Positions 36,053-43,588 of a stretch of DNA of 64,000 nucleotides are shown piece by piece; the stretch's first letter is position 1; the number at the start of each line of letters is the position of its first letter. The notes below the pieces were generated by a model that was given only the letters and a program-made list of their open reading frames with translations, had not been told where the DNA came from and ran no database searches. Made by a program: the position numbers and the translations under genes. Source of the DNA: Thiemannella venezuelensis (GTDB taxonomy: Bacteria; Actinomycetota; Actinomycetes; Streptosporangiales; Streptosporangiaceae). The stretch lies in NCBI RefSeq assembly GCF_014203605.1, contig NZ_JACHJJ010000034.1, positions 1-64,000 of the forward strand. Direction: 5' to 3'.

Positions 36053-36270
36053 TCACCGTTCGCGGCCGGGGAGCGGGACGGGGACGGGCAGCCGGGGCGT
36101 CGCAGGCATCGCCCCCTCCATCTGCAGGAGGTCCTCGAAGCCGATGACGGAGCGGGCGGGCGGCGCCTTGATCGTGATCTTGCTGCCCCAGCCTCTGAAC
36201 CTGACGGTGCTGGTGACGACCGTACGGCCGGGCACGCCCGGCGTTCTTTCGGTATAGGAGCCGGTCAGTA
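36053..36270 (-). pseudogene. C-terminal remnant of a LppX/LprG-like or similar lipoprotein
   Basis: The frame LLTGSYTERTPGVPGRTVVT, then STVRFRGWGSKITIKAPPAR and SVIGFEDLL, has the 'YTGWG.PV.I.APPA' type ending common in actinobacterial surface lipoproteins. No signal peptide, lipobox or start with a ribosome site is present, so it is a 5'-truncated relic or a very short protein from ATG 36235. Low confidence in the family. Confidence 0.4.
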
Positions 36271-36405
36271 GGGCAGGAAGCCCTCGACGGCGATGTACAT
36301 CGCCCTGCGCAGCAGGATGAGCCTCAGCGGCTCGTCCGCCAGGTCCCTCAGCTCTGCGGGCAGGGTGCGGGGGTCGAATCTCCGGGGCAGCCGGGAGGCG
36401 ACCAC
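36265..36405 (-). CDS. Possible 46-residue small protein downstream of the MBL-rhodanese gene
   Basis: From GTG 36405 the frame reads VVASRLPRRFDPRTLPAELR, then DLADEPLRLILLRRAMYIAV and EGFLPY. It begins five bases after the MBL-rhodanese stop and could be translated by coupling. No family is recognised; it may also be the tail of a lost gene. Confidence 0.35.
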   Translation of the reverse strand: MVASRLPRRFDPRTLPAELRDLADEPLRLILLRRAMYIAVEGFLPY

Positions 36406-36410
36406 GCCGG

Positions 36411-37808
36411 TCAGTCCTCGGGACCGGTGACGGCCAGACCCGCGGCGGCGGCTTCGGCGTAGGCGTCGTCGATGTGCACCGCCCGGCGTCCGGCGCGGAC
36501 CAGCAGGCTGGTGGCGGCGGCGGCCCGGTAGCCCGAGCCGCAGTGCACCCACACCGTCCCCTCCGGCACCTCCGCCAGCCGGTCCGGCAGGTCGGGCAGC
36601 GGGATGTGGACGGCGCCCTCGATGCGCCCGGCCCGCCACTCGTTGCCCATCCGCACGTCCAGCACGACGTCGGCGGCCGGCAGGCGGCGCGGGGAACGGC
36701 CGGCGCGGACGGCGGCCAGGTCGGCGAACGCGGCCACCGTCAGCCCGACCAGGCGGCTCTCCTCTCCGCCGGCCCACCGCTCGGGGCCGCCGGTCGCGGC
36801 GGCGGCCGGACGGTCGATGCCGATGCGGGCCAGCTCGCGCTGGGCGGCGGCGACCTGTTCGGCCGTCTCGCCCAGCAGCGTGACGGGCGCACCCCACGGG
36901 GCCATCCAGCCCAGCCAGGTGGACATCGGCCCGTCCAGGCCGAAGCTGATCGTGCCCGCCAGATGCCGGTGGGCGAAGGCCTTTCGCGAGCGCAGGTCCA
37001 CCACCCACTCTCCGGCCTCGATCCGCTCACGCAGCCGATCCGCGCCGGCGGTCTCGGCCGGGGTCAGGTCGATCAGGTCGGCGCCGGTCGTGTTGCGCGC
37101 GCCCATGTGGGCGTAGTAGGCCGGGTAGGCGTCCAGACCGGCCAGGGTCCGGGCGACGAAGTCGTCGGCCTCCAGCCGCAGCGCCGCGTTGGCCTGCTTC
37201 TCCCTGCCGATGGTGGAGGCGGATGCGTCGGACCGGCCCGCCGAGCAGAAGCTGCCGAATCCGTGGGTGGGCCAGACGTGCGCGCCGTCGGGCAGCAGGT
37301 CGGCCAGGCGGCGCGCCGAGGCGTGCTGGCGGTGGGCCAGGGTGCGGGCGTGCCGGGCGCCGAGCAGGTCGGTACGGCCGGTCGTGCCGAACAGCAGCGA
37401 TCCGCCGGTGAACACGCCCACCGGTCCGTCCGGGCCGGTCAGCATGTACGACAGGTGGTTGAAGGTGTGGCCCGGCGTGGCCACCGCGGAGACCCGCATT
37501 CCCTCCGAAAGGGGGATCTCATCGCCGTCGGCCACGGCCAGCCGGTCGAATCCGACGGCGTCGGCGCCGGCGACCAGGTAGGCCGCGCCGGTCACCTTTG
37601 CCAGGGCCAGACCGCCGGAGACGTAGTCGTTGTGCAGGTGCGTCTCGGCCACGTGCGTGACGCGCACGCCCAGCCGGCCGGCCAGGGCCAGGATCCGGTC
37701 GATGTCGCGCTGCGGGTCGACCACCAGCGCGACCCGCCCGTCGTGAGCCAGATGACTGCGGTCGCCCAGAGAGGAGGTCTCCACCACCTCGACGTGGATC
37801 GTGGTCAT
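36411..37808 (-). CDS. MBL-fold hydrolase with two rhodanese domains (persulfide dioxygenase-like)
   Basis: This 465-residue protein has an N-terminal metallo-beta-lactamase domain with the THLHNDY metal motif (56-62), ATPGHTFNHLSYML and a GGSLLFG segment, as in ETHE1-like persulfide dioxygenases. A rhodanese domain lacking a catalytic Cys follows (about 255-345), then an active rhodanese with C423 in HCGSGYR. Such proteins oxidise glutathione- or mycothiol-persulfide and move sulfane sulfur. It diverges from an ArsR-type repressor gene, probably its regulator. Confidence 0.85.
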   Translation of the reverse strand: MTTIHVEVVETSSLGDRSHLAHDGRVALVVDPQRDIDRILALAGRLGVRVTHVAETHLHNDYVSGGLALAKVTGAAYLVAGADAVGFDRLAVADGDEIPLSEGMRVSAVATPGHTFNHLSYMLTGPDGPVGVFTGGSLLFGTTGRTDLLGARHARTLAHRQHASARRLADLLPDGAHVWPTHGFGSFCSAGRSDASASTIGREKQANAALRLEADDFVARTLAGLDAYPAYYAHMGARNTTGADLIDLTPAETAGADRLRERIEAGEWVVDLRSRKAFAHRHLAGTISFGLDGPMSTWLGWMAPWGAPVTLLGETAEQVAAAQRELARIGIDRPAAAATGGPERWAGGEESRLVGLTVAAFADLAAVRAGRSPRRLPAADVVLDVRMGNEWRAGRIEGAVHIPLPDLPDRLAEVPEGTVWVHCGSGYRAAAATSLLVRAGRRAVHIDDAYAEAAAAGLAVTGPED

Positions 37809-37849
37809 CGTGTCGCCGCCTTCACGTGTCGCCGCCGGGACCGGGTCCG

Positions 37850-37975
37850 TCAGGCCGGGTGCCCGGCGCCGGAGCCCCGGCGGTCCTCCAGCGGCAGGCC
37901 GGCCCGCTGCCGGACGTCGGCGCCGGTCAGGCCGCCGCGCCGCAGCTCGTCAACGGTCATCTTACGGAACGGCAT
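37850..37975 (-). CDS. Possible 41-residue small protein
   Basis: MPFRKMTVDELRRGGLTGAD, then VRQRAGLPLEDRRGSGAGHP, lies between the MBL gene and the ArsR gene, 42 bases upstream of the MBL start on the same strand. GGGGAA precedes its ATG. No family is recognised; coding status is uncertain. Confidence 0.3.
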   Translation of the reverse strand: MPFRKMTVDELRRGGLTGADVRQRAGLPLEDRRGSGAGHPA

Positions 37976-38101
37976 CCGGGATTCCCCGGAGCGGCTTTCA
38001 CCTGGGGTCCGGGAGCGGCTGAGGGGATCCCCGCGTCCCGGGACCGCTCCGCCCGGGTCCTCCCGTTCCCCGGCCGACGGCGGAGCGGGGTTGCCGGGCA
38101 T

Positions 38102-38126
38102 TGAATAATCGAATATCGTCGATAAT
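38102..38126. promoter_or_regulatory. A/T-rich operator-promoter with TATCG-T-CGATA palindrome
   Basis: An A/T-rich island in GC-rich DNA contains the inverted repeat TATCGTCGATA flanked by ATAATCG and AATCGAT. It abuts the ArsR start codon and is the likely autoregulatory ArsR site and promoter. The transcript may be leaderless, since no ribosome site precedes ATG 38129. Confidence 0.55.
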
Positions 38127-38128
38127 CG

Positions 38129-38464
38129 ATGAATGAGGACGTGGAACCGCTGGATCGCGCCTCCGCCGAGGAGTACGCGAGCTGGTTCAAGGCGCTGGCC
38201 GACGCCACGCGCATCCAGATCGTGTCGCTGCTGGCCCGGCGGCGGCGGCCGATGAGCGTGGGCGAGATCGTGGAGGTCTCCGGAGTGGGCCAGTCGACGG
38301 TCTCGCACCACCTGAAGATCCTGGCCGAGGTCCGGTTCGTGCTGGTGGACAGGCGGGGCGCCTCCAGCCTCTACCGGATCAACGAGAACTGCGTCGGCCG
38401 CTTCCCCACCGCCGCCGACGTGGTGATGGGCAACCCGGTGCCGGCGGCCCCGGCGTGCGAGTGA
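38129..38464 (+). CDS. ArsR/SmtB-family transcriptional repressor
   Basis: This 111-residue winged-helix repressor has WFKALADATRIQIVSLLARR and the recognition helix VGQSTVSHHLKILAEV. There is no Cys in the alpha-3 helix; the only Cys residues are late (ENCVG, PACE), so its sensing site is not the classical ELCVCDL type. It is 13 bases upstream of the ArsN-type acetyltransferase gene, forming an operon, and divergent from the persulfide dioxygenase-like gene. It could sense arsenite, a polysulfide or another thiol-reactive ligand. Confidence 0.85.
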   Translation: MNEDVEPLDRASAEEYASWFKALADATRIQIVSLLARRRRPMSVGEIVEVSGVGQSTVSHHLKILAEVRFVLVDRRGASSLYRINENCVGRFPTAADVVMGNPVPAAPACE

Positions 38465-38477
38465 AGGAGGACCGGCG

Positions 38478-39092
38478 ATGACCCGCGACGAGATGGCCGG
38501 GCGATGCTCCCATCCGGCCCGCACCGTGCCCGGCGGTGAGGCCGACGGCGGATCCGGCGGCCTGCCTCCGGCGGGCGGGACCGCCGCTCCGCCCGGCGTC
38601 GCCATCCGCCCGATGTGCGAGGCCGACGCCGACGAGGTCCTGGCGATCTACCAGGCCGGGCTCGACACCGGCGACGCCGGCTTCGAGACCACCGCGCCCG
38701 GCTGGGAGGCCTTCAGCCGCGGCAAGCTGCCCGGCCTGAGCCACGTCGCCGCGGACACCGCCACCGGACGCGTCCTCGGCTGGGTGGCCGCCTCGCCTGT
38801 CTCGTCCCGGTGCGTCTATGCCGGGGTCGTCGAGCACAGCGTCTACGTCCATCCCGGTCGCCGGACCCACGGCATCGGCCGCGCGCTGCTGACCGCCTTC
38901 ATCGCCGCCGGCGAGGACGCCGGCGTCTGGACGATCCAGGCCGGGATCTTCCCGGAGAACACCGCCAGCCTGCGTCTGCACGAGGCCCTGGGCTTCCGCA
39001 CCGTGGGCGTGCGCGAACGCCTCGGCCGCCACCACGGCGTCTGGCGGGACGTCGTGCTGATGGAGCGGCGCAGCACGGTCGCCGGCCGGTGA
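38478..39092 (+). CDS. GNAT N-acetyltransferase, ArsN/phosphinothricin acetyltransferase type
   Basis: This 204-residue protein has a low-complexity 45-residue start followed by a GNAT fold: IRPMCEADADEVLAIYQAGL, HSVYVHPGRRTHGIGRALLT (acetyl-CoA loop) and LGFRTVGVRERLGRHHGVWR. The 'GDAGFETTAP' and 'GxW.DVxLMERRS' segments are typical of phosphinothricin/arsinothricin acetyltransferases (ArsN1). It would inactivate an amino-acid toxin by N-acetylation. AAGGAGG precedes the ATG. Position behind ArsR fits ArsN; the true substrate needs testing. Confidence 0.75.
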   Translation: MTRDEMAGRCSHPARTVPGGEADGGSGGLPPAGGTAAPPGVAIRPMCEADADEVLAIYQAGLDTGDAGFETTAPGWEAFSRGKLPGLSHVAADTATGRVLGWVAASPVSSRCVYAGVVEHSVYVHPGRRTHGIGRALLTAFIAAGEDAGVWTIQAGIFPENTASLRLHEALGFRTVGVRERLGRHHGVWRDVVLMERRSTVAGR

Positions 39093-39162
39093 GACACCGC
39101 CGTGAGACGGCGGCGCGCAGCAGGCACCGGCCCGGGCGAGGCCCAGGCCATGACGGAACCCC

Positions 39163-40422
39163 TTACTTCGGCACCGGCCTGAGCGGTACGCGGTGGTAGG
39201 CCGTCAGCGCGACCGCGGCCAGCCCGCAGGCCAGCGCCACGGCCGACATCACCACGCCGTAGCCGATCACCGGGACCGCGGCGGCGGCCAGCAGCGGAGC
39301 CGCGGCCTTGGCCGCGGTGACGGGCAGGGCCAGGGCTCCGCTGACACCGCCGTAGGCGGCGGTGCCGTAGCGGTCGGCCAGGAGGGCGGGCCGGGCGATG
39401 GTCGCCACCCCGAAGCCGAGCCCGAACAGGGTAACCGCCGTGATCGCGCCCCCCGGGCCGCGGCCGATGACCGGCAGCAGGACCGCTCCGACGCCCTGCA
39501 GGGCGAATACGGCGGCGGTGACCCGGGCGACGGGCCACCGTCCGGACAGGGCGGTGCCGACCAGGCGGCCGGTGACCGACAGGACGCCGAGCAGTCCGGC
39601 GACGGTGGCGGCGAACACCGGGGGATGGCCGAGGACGACGAGGTAGGCGACCAGCAGCACGGCGACCACCGCGACGGCACCGGTCTGGGCGAGGAAGGCC
39701 GCGGCCAGCAGCCAGAACGCCCGCCCCCGCAGCGCGGCGCGCACGATCTCGGACCGGCCCGGCCTCGGTTCCGGCCCGGTGGCGCCGTGACCGGGCTCTC
39801 CACCGGGCTCTCCACCGGGCCCTCGGCGGGGCAGGACCGCCGCGTGCAACGGGATGGCCGGCACCGCGTAGACGGCGGCGAGGATGACCAGGGCCGTGCG
39901 CCAGCCGTACGCCTGAACGAGGAATCCGGTCAGCGGCAGGAAGACGCTGGAGGCGAATCCGGCCACGATGGTGACCGCCAACAGCGCCCGGGATCGGCGC
40001 GCAGGCGGGGTGACGGCGACGAGGACGGCGAAGGCCGCCTCGTACAGCACCATCGCCGAGGCGGCGCCCGCCACGGCCAGCACCGCGTACAACTGCGCCA
40101 GGGTGGTGACCTGCGACCAGGCCAGTACGGCGGCCGCGCCGAGCACGGACCCGGCCGTCATCAAGGTCCGGCCACCGCGCGCGTCCAGCAGGCGCCCCAC
40201 CAGCGGCGCGGCGAGCGCCGCGGTCAGCACCGACGTCGTCAGCGCTCCGGCGACCTGGGCGGTGTCCGCGTTCAGGTCGCGGCTCATGGGGACCAGCAGG
40301 ACGGCGAAGGCGTAGTACAGCACGCCGTACCCGGCGGTCTGGGTGACCGCAAGCGCCGCGACCAGCCGCGCGCCGCCGGCCGCCCCGGCGGTCCGCGGCA
40401 CGATCGGACACCTCTGGGACAT
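39163..40422 (-). CDS. MFS transporter in the metalloid island
   Basis: This 419-residue major facilitator has 12 predicted helices with GRLLDARGGRTLM after helix 2 and a basic central loop. It resembles oxalate/formate-type and drug-efflux MFS members. GGGAGGAAACG precedes the ATG. It is the last gene of a leftward operon with a Cys-ended flavoprotein and a 46-residue protein, so it may export the product of that enzyme. Substrate is unknown. Confidence 0.8.
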   Translation of the reverse strand: MSQRCPIVPRTAGAAGGARLVAALAVTQTAGYGVLYYAFAVLLVPMSRDLNADTAQVAGALTTSVLTAALAAPLVGRLLDARGGRTLMTAGSVLGAAAVLAWSQVTTLAQLYAVLAVAGAASAMVLYEAAFAVLVAVTPPARRSRALLAVTIVAGFASSVFLPLTGFLVQAYGWRTALVILAAVYAVPAIPLHAAVLPRRGPGGEPGGEPGHGATGPEPRPGRSEIVRAALRGRAFWLLAAAFLAQTGAVAVVAVLLVAYLVVLGHPPVFAATVAGLLGVLSVTGRLVGTALSGRWPVARVTAAVFALQGVGAVLLPVIGRGPGGAITAVTLFGLGFGVATIARPALLADRYGTAAYGGVSGALALPVTAAKAAAPLLAAAAVPVIGYGVVMSAVALACGLAAVALTAYHRVPLRPVPK

Positions 40423-40462
40423 CGTTTCCTCCCGGTTCTCTCCTCACGGATCACGGCACGGC

Positions 40463-41953
40463 TCAGCCGCAGCAGCCGCCCTCGTTCCCGGCGGCCCCGA
40501 CTCCCGCCAGGGGCAGCGGAGCCGCCGACAGGCCGCCGCCGACCCCGGTGGCCAGCCCGACCCGGGCCTCCTGCGCCTCGGCCAGGCTCGACGAGCACAC
40601 GCCGGTCTCGGGCAGCTCCAGCCGCACGTCGCGGGCGGCCTCCCAGTCTCCGGCGATGGCCGCCACCACCGAGCGGACCTGCTCGTAACCGGTGGCCATC
40701 AGGAAGGTCGGGGCCCGGCCGTAGCTCTTGACCCCGACGGCGTAGTAACCCGGCTCGGGATGGGCGAGCTCGTCGGCGCCGTGCGCGGGCACGGTGCCGC
40801 ACGAATGGTGGTTGGGGTCGATCAGCGGCGCCAGCGCGCGGGTGGAGCCCAGGACCGCGTCCAGGTCCAGACGCAGTTCGCTCGCGATGGAGTGGTCGGG
40901 CCGGTAGCCGGTGGCGGCCACGATCCGGTCGGCGGCGACCTTCTGCTCGTTCCCGGACGGATCCCGGCCGACCACCGTCACGGCCCCGCCGTCGACGGTG
41001 ACCGAGTGGGTGAAGAAACCGGTCAGCAGCGTGACGCGACCGGTCTCGACGAGTTCGCGCAGCCGGGTGCCGAGCGCGCCGCGGGCCGGCAGCGCGTCGG
41101 CCGCGCCGCCGCCGTAGGCACGGGCCGCCGACCCGGCGCGGATCGCCCAGGTGATCCGGGTCTGCGGGACGTCCCCGGCCAGGGCGGCCAGCGCGAGCAG
41201 GGTGGTGGCCGCCGAGTGGCCGGCGCCGACGACCAGGGTGTGCCTGCCGGCGTAGGTCGCGCGGTCGGCGCCCAGCACGTCGGGCAGGGCGTGGTCGACG
41301 AATCCGGCGGCCTCGGCCTCGGCCTCGCCGTGGGCGGGCAGGCCGCAGGCTCCCAGCGCGTTCGGGGTGGCCCAGGTGCCGGAGGCGTCGATGACCGCAC
41401 GGGCGGTGATCTCACCGCCGTCGGCCAGGCGGACCAGGAAGGGGGCCTGCTCGCGGCCGGTGGTGCGGACCCGGTCGAATCCGGTGCGGCTGATCCCGGT
41501 CACCCGCGCGTTCAGCCGCAGCTGCGGCGCGATCGCCGGATGGGCGGCCAGCGGGGCCAGATACCGCTCGACGAGTTCGGCGCCGGTGGGCAGCCAGTCC
41601 GGATCCGGGGCGTTCCAGCCGGTCGCCTCCAGCAGGCGGCGGGCGGCGGCGTCGATGTCGTACTTCCACGGGCTGAAGGTCCGCACGTGCCCCCACCGGG
41701 CGATCGAGGCGCCAACCCGGGGTCCGGCCTCCAGCAGCAGGAAGTCCAGGCCGCGGGCGGCCAGGTGCGCGGCGGCGGCCAGGCCCGCCGGACCCGCGCC
41801 GATCACCGCCACCGGCAGGGCGTCCAGGCGCGGGTCGACAGCCCGGGCCCGGACCGCCCGCCCGGCCTGTTCGTCGCGGACGGCCGGTACGGTCTGCACG
41901 GTCTGCGCGGTCTGCTCGGCGGGGGCGGCCGGGCCGCAGCATCCACTGTTCAT
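40463..41953 (-). CDS. FAD/NAD(P)-binding oxidoreductase with CCG ends
   Basis: This 496-residue flavoprotein has the FAD motif VAVIGAGPAGLAAAAHLAAR (near residues 50-70), a second NAD(P) motif HTLVVGAGHSAATTLL and the family end ATGYRPDH. It is unusual in having vicinal Cys pairs at both ends (MNSGCCG and GGCCG), which could bind arsenite or transfer metal thiolates. AGGAGGAGAG lies upstream of ATG 41953. It is cotranscribed with the MFS gene. Related enzymes are found in arsenic clusters, but the reaction is not known. Confidence 0.75.
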   Translation of the reverse strand: MNSGCCGPAAPAEQTAQTVQTVPAVRDEQAGRAVRARAVDPRLDALPVAVIGAGPAGLAAAAHLAARGLDFLLLEAGPRVGASIARWGHVRTFSPWKYDIDAAARRLLEATGWNAPDPDWLPTGAELVERYLAPLAAHPAIAPQLRLNARVTGISRTGFDRVRTTGREQAPFLVRLADGGEITARAVIDASGTWATPNALGACGLPAHGEAEAEAAGFVDHALPDVLGADRATYAGRHTLVVGAGHSAATTLLALAALAGDVPQTRITWAIRAGSAARAYGGGAADALPARGALGTRLRELVETGRVTLLTGFFTHSVTVDGGAVTVVGRDPSGNEQKVAADRIVAATGYRPDHSIASELRLDLDAVLGSTRALAPLIDPNHHSCGTVPAHGADELAHPEPGYYAVGVKSYGRAPTFLMATGYEQVRSVVAAIAGDWEAARDVRLELPETGVCSSSLAEAQEARVGLATGVGGGLSAAPLPLAGVGAAGNEGGCCG

Positions 41954-41999
41954 GATCTCTCCTCCTGGGGTGTACGGACGGCCGGGTTGCGGGCGGGAT

Positions 42000-42140
42000 T
42001 CAGCGGGTGAGCCAGACGGTGGCGCGGGCGCGTTCCATGACGGCCTCGGCCCGGCAGGCGGGGTCGCAGACGGCACCGGTGACCTCGTCGAAGACGACGG
42101 TCGCGGCGTTCGGACGGCGGCGGCGCAGCAGGAATCGCAT
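42000..42140 (-). CDS. 46-residue conserved-looking small protein with CDPAC motif
   Basis: MRFLLRRRRPNAATVVFDEV, then TGAVCDPACRAEAVMERARA, then TVWLTR. A strong AAGGAG lies before the ATG and the gene is 46 bases upstream of the flavoprotein gene. The CxxxC pair and basic start suggest a small metal- or nucleic-acid-binding protein. No family assignment is possible by eye, but spacing, ribosome site and composition support a real gene at the head of the three-gene operon. Confidence 0.65.
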   Translation of the reverse strand: MRFLLRRRRPNAATVVFDEVTGAVCDPACRAEAVMERARATVWLTR

Positions 42141-42165
42141 CCCGCACTCCTTGTTTCGAAGCTTG

Positions 42166-42228
42166 TCTAATCAATGTCAGCCTGCCACTCTGATTAGAGA
42201 AATGTCAAATTAGGTGCTGGTCTAATCA
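42166..42228. promoter_or_regulatory. Three TCTAATCA boxes in the divergent promoter
   Basis: TCTAATCA at 42166-42173 and 42221-42228 and its exact inverse TGATTAGA at 42191-42198 lie in an A/T-rich gap between the leftward flavoprotein operon and the rightward Cys-rich peptide gene. They are likely operator sites for an ArsR-type or other dimeric repressor acting on both directions. Confidence 0.6.
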
Positions 42229-42310
42229 GCCGGATCACCCAGGTGCATCCGTTCCCCGGGTCCGCCGTCTACCCCGGTGACGTGTCCACCCGAACGAGAG
42301 GACGACCACC

Positions 42311-42538
42311 ATGACCACGACCGACACCACGACCAGCACCACCACGACCGGCACCACCACGACCGGCACCACCACGACCGCCCCGGCCGCCGAGGCGCCC
42401 GCCACGGCCTGCTGCCCGGCCACCGCCCTGCAGACCTGCTGCGCGCCCGAGGACAAGGGCGCCTGCTGCGGAACCGCGGCAGGCGCCCCGAACGACCAGG
42501 CGGCCGCTCCGGCGCCCGGCGGCTGCGGCTGCCGGTAA
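42311..42538 (+). CDS. Thr-rich, Cys-rich small protein (putative metal/metalloid-binding peptide)
   Basis: This 75-residue protein has two parts: a Thr-repeat leader of about 24 residues (MTTTDTTTSTTTTGTTTTGT) and a Cys-rich tail with three CC pairs (TACCP, QTCCAP, GACCG) and a final CGC, nine Cys in total counting both ends of each pair. GAGAGGA precedes the ATG. It resembles a metallothionein in composition but no named family is recognised. A terminator follows, then a sigma factor gene. The Cys pairs suggest arsenite or copper/zinc binding; a ribosomal peptide precursor is an alternative. Confidence 0.7.
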   Translation: MTTTDTTTSTTTTGTTTTGTTTTAPAAEAPATACCPATALQTCCAPEDKGACCGTAAGAPNDQAAAPAPGGCGCR

Positions 42539-42551
42539 CACCCGCACGAGC

Positions 42552-42582
42552 CCGGGACCGGACCGAGGAGGTCCGGTCCCGG
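42552..42582 (+). terminator. Terminator or attenuator after the Cys-rich gene
   Basis: CCGGGACCGGAC (42552-42563) pairs perfectly with GTCCGGTCCCGG (42571-42582) around a seven-base loop, 13 bases after the stop and 22 bases before the sigma factor start. Confidence 0.6.
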
Positions 42583-42604
42583 ACACCCCGGAAAGAGGAA
42601 GATC

Positions 42605-43189
42605 GTGACACCGCACACCCGGCACACGGCCGACCCCACGGCGGCGGTCATCCAGATGCGCGCCCGGCTGGTCGCCTTCGTCGCCTCCCGTCTCGACCGG
42701 CCCGACGAGGCCGAGGACATCGTCCAGGAGGTCCTGATACGCATCGGCCGCGGCGCCGCCGGCCTCCGCGACACCGGGCGGCTGGAGGCCTGGGTCTACC
42801 AGATCACCCGCAACGCGATCATCGACCACCGTCGCGCGGCCGCCCGGGCGGACCGCGCCCATGCCAGGGCCGCCTTCGACCGCGGCCTGACCTCCGAGAC
42901 GGCCGACCCCGGCGCGCTGACCGCGCTGGCGGGATGCCTGGCCCCGATGCTCGCACGACTGCCCCAGCGCGACCGCCAGGCGATCGCGCTGGTCGACTAC
43001 GACGGCCTCACCCAGGCCGAAGCCGCCCGGCGGCTCGGCCTGTCGGTACCCGGGATGAAGTCGCGCGTCCAGCGCGCCCGGGCCCGGCTGCGCGCCCTGC
43101 TGCTGGCCTGCTGCCAGGTCGTCACCGACGTCCGCGGCGACGTGCGGGCGGTCCGGCCCTCCTCGGCCCCCTGCCCGTGCGGCGGCTGA
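42605..43189 (+). CDS. ECF-type RNA polymerase sigma factor (SigZ-like) with Cys-rich tail
   Basis: This 194-residue protein has region 2 (LDRPDEAEDIVQEVLIRIGR, with the DNA-melting WVYQITRNAIIDHRRA) and region 4 (LPQRDRQAIALVDYDGLTQA with KSRVQRARARLRALL). The C-terminal extension carries CC and PCPCGG cysteines that could sense thiol-reactive agents directly; no anti-sigma gene is adjacent. GTG 42605 follows GAGGAAG. It lies downstream of the Cys-rich peptide gene and faces an ArsR gene, so it probably activates genes of this island. Confidence 0.8.
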   Translation: MTPHTRHTADPTAAVIQMRARLVAFVASRLDRPDEAEDIVQEVLIRIGRGAAGLRDTGRLEAWVYQITRNAIIDHRRAAARADRAHARAAFDRGLTSETADPGALTALAGCLAPMLARLPQRDRQAIALVDYDGLTQAEAARRLGLSVPGMKSRVQRARARLRALLLACCQVVTDVRGDVRAVRPSSAPCPCGG

Positions 43190-43206
43190 CCGGCCGGATC
43201 CGGGCC

Positions 43207-43530
43207 TTACGGGCGGTCGGCCGGCGGGCAGCAGGCGCGCAGGCACGCCTGCAGGTCGCCCAGCGCCCGGCCGATCCGCTGCGGGTCGGCGCGGTAGTAG
43301 ACGGTCTTCCACTCCCGCCGCGCGGCCAGCACACCGCCCTCGCGCAGGGTCGCCAGCTGGGCGGAGGCCGCCGACTGCGCTAGGTTCAGGCGCTCGGCGA
43401 CCTGGCCCACGGTCAGCTCGGCTCCGCCGGAGAACAGCATGAGGATCTGCTGGCGGGTGTCGCTGGCCAGAGCCTTGAGCAGGGCGCGGGCCGCGTCCGT
43501 CAGCTCGATCCCGTCGGTGTTCACGGTCAT
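43207..43530 (-). CDS. arsR: ArsR-family repressor with C-terminal Cys triad
   Basis: This 107-residue winged-helix repressor has LLKALASDTRQQILMLFSGG and the recognition helix NLAQSAASAQLATLREGG. C96, C100 and C101 (ACLRACCPP) form a probable arsenite-binding site near the C-terminus, unlike the first ArsR of the island. ATG 43530 is used; in-frame ATGs a little upstream run into the operator. It is divergent from the ArsO-like flavoprotein gene across a perfect 32-bp palindrome. Confidence 0.85.
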   Translation of the reverse strand: MTVNTDGIELTDAARALLKALASDTRQQILMLFSGGAELTVGQVAERLNLAQSAASAQLATLREGGVLAARREWKTVYYRADPQRIGRALGDLQACLRACCPPADRP

Positions 43531-43547
43531 AGCATCACCCATCATCT

Positions 43548-43579
43548 TCATATTGTCATTTCGCGAAATGACAATATGA
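43548..43579. promoter_or_regulatory. Perfect 32-bp palindrome, ArsR operator
   Basis: The left half is TCATATTGTCATTTCG and the right half is its exact reverse complement, centred between 43563 and 43564. It fills the 58-base gap between the divergent arsR and flavoprotein genes, and is very A/T-rich for this genome, so it probably contains both promoters. Confidence 0.85.
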
Positions 43580-43588
43580 TGCGAACGT

